Made by a program: the position numbers and the translations under genes. From Paenibacillus sedimenti (lineage in GTDB: Bacteria > Bacillota > Bacilli > Paenibacillales > NBRC-103111): a stretch of DNA of 64,000 nt. The notes below the pieces were generated by a model. It saw nothing but the letters and a program-made list of their open reading frames with translations. It was not told where the DNA came from and ran no database searches. The first letter of the stretch is position 1. Each line of letters starts with the position of its first letter. Where the stretch lies: assembly GCF_014534655.1 (NCBI RefSeq), contig NZ_JACVVD010000004.1, positions 310,001-374,000 on the forward strand, in the 5' to 3' direction. This document shows positions 61,080 to 64,000 of this stretch, piece after piece.

Positions 61080-61128
61080 AAGTCATTATAGAAACCTCTG
61101 CCGATTTCGTCCATGACATATTTTAAGA

Positions 61129-62802
61129 TTATTGTCCATGGATTATTTTCAGTTCTGATGCCGGCAGCATCCCTGTCAACAAAGCGACGGCCTTCTCCAC
61201 TAGCCGGTTGATCGACTGTGGCGCATATACCATCCATTCATCCCACTGCAAAAAGAAAACACGTTCATTCCGAACAGCCGGATGACGGAGCCACGACGGA
61301 TCGGCCATCATTTGCCGGCGAAGACTGGCCGCACTTTTTCCGGAAGGGATCAAAATAATCAAAAAATCCGATTCAAACAGATATATTTCCTCAGGAGATA
61401 CGCCTATCCAGTTAAAGTTCGTCCCAACTCGATGTTTCTCCATTTCTTGACGTATGCGATCAGGGGCATCCATATGTAAAGAACGATAGAAGACATGGCC
61501 CACATTTCTGGCTCCGTACATCCTGACACCGCTGTTCGTTAATCTGCAAATGGCAATCGTTGCATGCCCCACGGCCTTCCTTATTTGCTTCCTGGCCCTC
61601 TCCGCATTATATTCATGAAGATTGATCCATTCCTTTGCCGCTTGTCTCCTGTCCACGATCTGTGCGATTTCTTCCAAATGATCGAAGACATCAAGCGTTG
61701 ACCAAGGGATGGATATAATTGGCGCGATATCGCTTAAATGTTCCCTGGCTTTCAATAAGACGTTTTCTTTGCATAAAATCAGATCAGGCTTTGCTTCAAG
61801 GAACGACTGTCTGCTGATTTCCCATGGGTCGGATGCGTGAAGCGGCAAGGTTAAAGATCTCGTATTTGGAGGCAGCTGATTGGGGATATTAAATTGCGCT
61901 GCAGACGGAATTACGCCTAGCGTCAACAAATGATCCGTATAAGGATACGATAACGATACGATATTCGAAAGCCGCCCCCCGGCATAATGCGTCGGCGCAT
62001 ATCCGCTATTTTCTTTAAACCTTCGGCTGAAATAAAATTCATCCTGATAGCCCGCCTGACGGGCCACATCGCGAATTTTTGGTGCGGAGACAAGGAGCGC
62101 TTCCTTGGCTCTATTCATGCGAACTTGTGTAAGGAACTCTATCGGCGTTTTATTCATCTTTTGCTTAAAACGCTGCGAATAGTATGCAGGATGCATGCCT
62201 GCAATTTCTGCAAGCTTATTTATTTGAATGTCGGACTGGTAAGCATCCTGCATATATTGAATGGTTAACTGCAACGAGGCATCAACATCCTTGGGCGTCG
62301 ATACCGGAACTTTCGTATTACGAAGCATGACTTCCAACAGTTCGTATAAATATTGCTGACGCAAATGCTCTCTTGTGCTCGATGCCCCATGTGCCGAAGC
62401 AAGCAAATGCATTTTTCGTTGAATAAGCAGCAGATCTGCCGATAGAACGCCTTGTACCGGAAAAGAGAGCTCTCGTTCGAATACTTTCCGCATTTCCGTA
62501 TGTTCTGCCATTCGAAACAGATCGAATTCCACATGATAGACGATGCTGTTCTCATTTCCATAGATGCTGAGCAATTCTATGCTCGTTCCTGGGAGCAGCA
62601 AACAAAGTGTTTTCCCTTGTATTTGGACTTGCTCTCGATTTATTAGAAGCTGACCTCTCGTCTTTATAAAGAAGAGCAGCGTATGATGCGTAACCTCTCG
62701 GATTCCCGGTGGCCACTGGGTAAAGTCCGTTACGACATCCATTTGCACCAACTCTAGCAAAGTCCCCTGAAAATACCCTTGTAAGTCATCGTCAAGATAC
62801 AT
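61129..62802 (-). CDS. Btr-like AraC regulator fused to a siderophore-binding domain
   Basis: 557 residues. N-terminal cupin-like part to about 160, AraC double helix-turn-helix (about 175-275; LAEIAGMHPAYYSQRFKQKM, VARQAGYQDEFYFSRRFKE) and a C-terminal FecB-type binding domain (about 285-550; SYPYTDHLLTLGVIPSAA, CKENVLLKAREHLSDIAP, EEIAQIVDRRQAAKEW). The layout is that of B. subtilis Btr (YbbB), which binds bacillibactin-type siderophores and activates feuABC. It is next to the siderophore transporter genes, same strand. It has its own Fur box. Confidence 0.9.
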   Translation of the reverse strand: MYLDDDLQGYFQGTLLELVQMDVVTDFTQWPPGIREVTHHTLLFFIKTRGQLLINREQVQIQGKTLCLLLPGTSIELLSIYGNENSIVYHVEFDLFRMAEHTEMRKVFERELSFPVQGVLSADLLLIQRKMHLLASAHGASSTREHLRQQYLYELLEVMLRNTKVPVSTPKDVDASLQLTIQYMQDAYQSDIQINKLAEIAGMHPAYYSQRFKQKMNKTPIEFLTQVRMNRAKEALLVSAPKIRDVARQAGYQDEFYFSRRFKENSGYAPTHYAGGRLSNIVSLSYPYTDHLLTLGVIPSAAQFNIPNQLPPNTRSLTLPLHASDPWEISRQSFLEAKPDLILCKENVLLKAREHLSDIAPIISIPWSTLDVFDHLEEIAQIVDRRQAAKEWINLHEYNAERARKQIRKAVGHATIAICRLTNSGVRMYGARNVGHVFYRSLHMDAPDRIRQEMEKHRVGTNFNWIGVSPEEIYLFESDFLIILIPSGKSAASLRRQMMADPSWLRHPAVRNERVFFLQWDEWMVYAPQSINRLVEKAVALLTGMLPASELKIIHGQ

Positions 62803-62826
62803 GCAGAGTCCCTCTTTCGATTAATA

Positions 62827-62841
62827 TGAGAATAATTCTCA
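62827..62841. promoter_or_regulatory. Fur box of the Btr-like regulator gene
   Basis: TGAGAATAATTCTCA is a 7-1-7 dyad (15 bases, perfect arms), 25 bases before the regulator start on the - strand. Matches the Fur consensus form with two substitutions from the operon box. Confidence 0.8.
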
Positions 62842-62877
62842 ATGAATTATAGCACATTTCACACATTTGTGCAGGAA

Positions 62878-62911
62878 CAAAAAAACTGACACCGGTCAGA
62901 ACCGATGTCAG
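62878..62911 (-). terminator. Terminator of the nitroreductase gene
   Basis: On the - strand CTGACATCGGTT pairs with ACCGGTGTCAG around three bases, with a T7 run after it. 20 bases after the nitroreductase stop. Confidence 0.9.
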
Positions 62912-62930
62912 CTTTGGGATTCACAATGAT

Positions 62931-63605
62931 TTATATCCACTCAACCACTTCAGACAGCGCGCGTCTTGTTTTCTCGCGGGGCTCTCTGACGCGATAACCG
63001 AACGCTACCATGCAGGACACGCCATAATTCCCTTTAAGGATGTCTTCATCCTTCAAGATTTGCTCCACTTGCTCTTTATCAAAGCCTTCAATCGGACAAG
63101 AATCGATGCCGATTTGTGCCGCCGCCGTCATCATATTGCCCAAAGCAATGTAGGTTTGCCGGCTGCCCCATTCAAACACCGCTCTTTCATTATCGAGCAG
63201 CTTGAAATCGTTCGCCAGGAAGTTATGGTACATCTCTCCCTTGCTTTTCTGTACATCCTCCGGCAAGTGCTGGACCTCTTTCATCATATACCCAATGTGT
63301 TCGGAATCAACAACCAAATCAGCTTTAGTACGGGACAAAAGAACGACGAAATGACTTGAAGTCGGTAATTGCTTTTTAGCCCCCCAGGTAACGGGCAGCA
63401 GCTTTTCACGGATCGCCGGATTTTGAATGACAAGGAATTTCCAAGGCTCAAAGCCGAACGAGCTTGGCGACAAGCGCCCCGTTTCGAGAATAAAAGCGAA
63501 ATCCGCCTCGCTGATTTTTAACTCCGGATTGAATTCTTTGCAGGCATGTCTAAATCTATATGCATCGAGAATCTGCTCTTTGAAGCTTGTTGTCGTTATG
63601 GTCAT
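62931..63605 (-). CDS. Nitroreductase family protein (NAD(P)H-dependent)
   Basis: 224 residues, flavoprotein fold. YRFRHACKEFNPELK (FMN-binding Arg region), SPSSFGFEPWKFLVI (about 49-63), GNMMTAAAQIGIDSCPIEGFD and YGVSCMVAFGYR are NfsB/YfkO-like. It reduces nitroaromatics or quinones with FMN. I start at ATG 63605 with AGGGTGATC before it; the GTG nine bases upstream overlaps that site. Monocistronic. Confidence 0.9.
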   Translation of the reverse strand: MTITTTSFKEQILDAYRFRHACKEFNPELKISEADFAFILETGRLSPSSFGFEPWKFLVIQNPAIREKLLPVTWGAKKQLPTSSHFVVLLSRTKADLVVDSEHIGYMMKEVQHLPEDVQKSKGEMYHNFLANDFKLLDNERAVFEWGSRQTYIALGNMMTAAAQIGIDSCPIEGFDKEQVEQILKDEDILKGNYGVSCMVAFGYRVREPREKTRRALSEVVEWI

Positions 63606-63770
63606 TTGGATCACCCTATCCTAAAGTTTCTATGTGATTGGTGTGATGCATCACATGGATATAATAGGATGAAACCGATGTCCGGCGTAAGTACGCACAT
63701 TCTTGATACCTAGTATCCCTCTTGTAACTTTATTGCGTCATCTGAAGGTTTATTTTCGCATAGTTACTTC

Positions 63771-64000
63771 TTACGATCCTCTTCGTCTCCAACCGAATAC
63801 GCGAACGTGCACGATCCCCTTGGTCACCCAATGCGCGAATATATACAATACAATAAAAAGAAGGATAAGCGGTTTAAACAAAAGCCATGCGACGATCCAT
63901 GAAAGAAAGACCTGCCACGGCTTTAGTTTACGGATAAGCTTAGCAGGCCATAGAAAAACGCGATACAGCTTATGGCTGTGCTGAATCGCCTCTAAATATT
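63771..64000 (-). CDS. C-terminal end of a membrane protein (partial)
   Basis: An open - strand frame enters from the right edge and stops at 63771, giving about 76 residues. It has a hydrophobic segment of roughly 30 residues (WIVAWLLFKPLILLFIVLY at its core) and a basic end GWRRRGS, so one or two membrane helices. No motif names the family. Between it and the nitroreductase gene, 63606-63770, I see no further feature. Confidence 0.5.
   Translation of the reverse strand, partial: YLEAIQHSHKLYRVFLWPAKLIRKLKPWQVFLSWIVAWLLFKPLILLFIVLYIFAHWVTKGIVHVRVFGWRRRGS

Noticed and set aside
1-64000. tRNA, rRNA, prophage, integrase, transposase or riboswitch
   Set aside because: No such gene or conserved aptamer was recognised on either strand; the repeat elements are the only mobile-like sequences.

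Overview
The window is bacterial chromosome from a spore-forming, motile Firmicute, most likely Paenibacillus or a close relative. Four things point there: an alpha/beta-type small acid-soluble spore protein and the sporulation-associated membrane protein YtaF; the Bacillales housekeeping order polA-mutM-ytaF-coaE-(transglycosylase)-nrdR; strong AGGAGG-type ribosome sites with frequent GTG/TTG starts; and a dense set of sugar-catabolic operons, each with its own AraC, DeoR or PRD regulator. I see no rRNA, tRNA, CRISPR array, prophage or transposase gene.

Layout. 1-1.8 kb: end of an unidentified gene, then a PadR regulator overlapping an alpha/beta hydrolase. 1.8-8.4 kb: nrdR, a spore-coat-DNA protein gene (ssp), lytic transglycosylase, coaE, ytaF, mutM, polA. 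8.6-13 kb: HAD hydrolase, an EAL-(CBS-like)-GGDEF protein and a divergent REC-PAS-histidine kinase; two copies of a non-coding, terminal-inverted-repeat element (5577-5786, 11106-11270) lie here. 13.1-18.7 kb: phosphate uptake (pstS, pstC, pstA, pstB and two phoU genes, a small secreted ORF convergent between the phoU copies). 19-23.5 kb: chemoreceptor divergent from pstS with PhoP-like boxes on both sides, MBL hydrolase, motA-motB with Spo0A-like boxes flanking their promoter. 23.8-34.2 kb: aldo/keto reductase, then a seven-gene polyol operon (binding protein, two ABC permeases, two zinc dehydrogenases, PRD-type regulator, mannitol-family PTS EIICBA). 34.3-43.5 kb: L-rhamnose operon (bifunctional aldolase/dehydrogenase, ASRT-family protein, isomerase, kinase, DeoR regulator) running directly into lutABC. 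43.7-45.3 kb: true formylglycine-generating enzyme plus a YpsA/SLOG protein. 45.6-51.5 kb: esterase, Gfo/Idh/MocA dehydrogenase, AraC regulator, a sulfite-oxidase-like gene with an apparent frameshift, glucuronate isomerase. 51.6-57.9 kb: pentapeptide-repeat protein, VanW-family protein, a TIM-barrel/PhyH pair with divergent AraC, MOSC protein, M29 aminopeptidase. 58-64 kb: siderophore ABC genes under a near-perfect Fur box, a Btr-like AraC/binding-protein fusion regulator with its own Fur box, a nitroreductase and the end of a membrane-protein gene.

How the genes fit together. The rha-lut string reads as one complete route: rhamnose to rhamnulose, rhamnulose-1-phosphate, then DHAP plus lactaldehyde, lactaldehyde to lactate by the dehydrogenase half of the aldolase fusion, and lactate to pyruvate by LutABC. 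The polyol operon combines two uptake modes (ABC without its own ATPase, and a PTS) with two dehydrogenases. The pst-MCP intergenic region suggests that phosphate starvation may couple uptake to chemotaxis. The best candidates for under-described biology are the ASRT-family protein inside the rhamnose operon, the inverted-repeat element family, the FGE-SLOG gene pair and the Pho-box-linked chemoreceptor.
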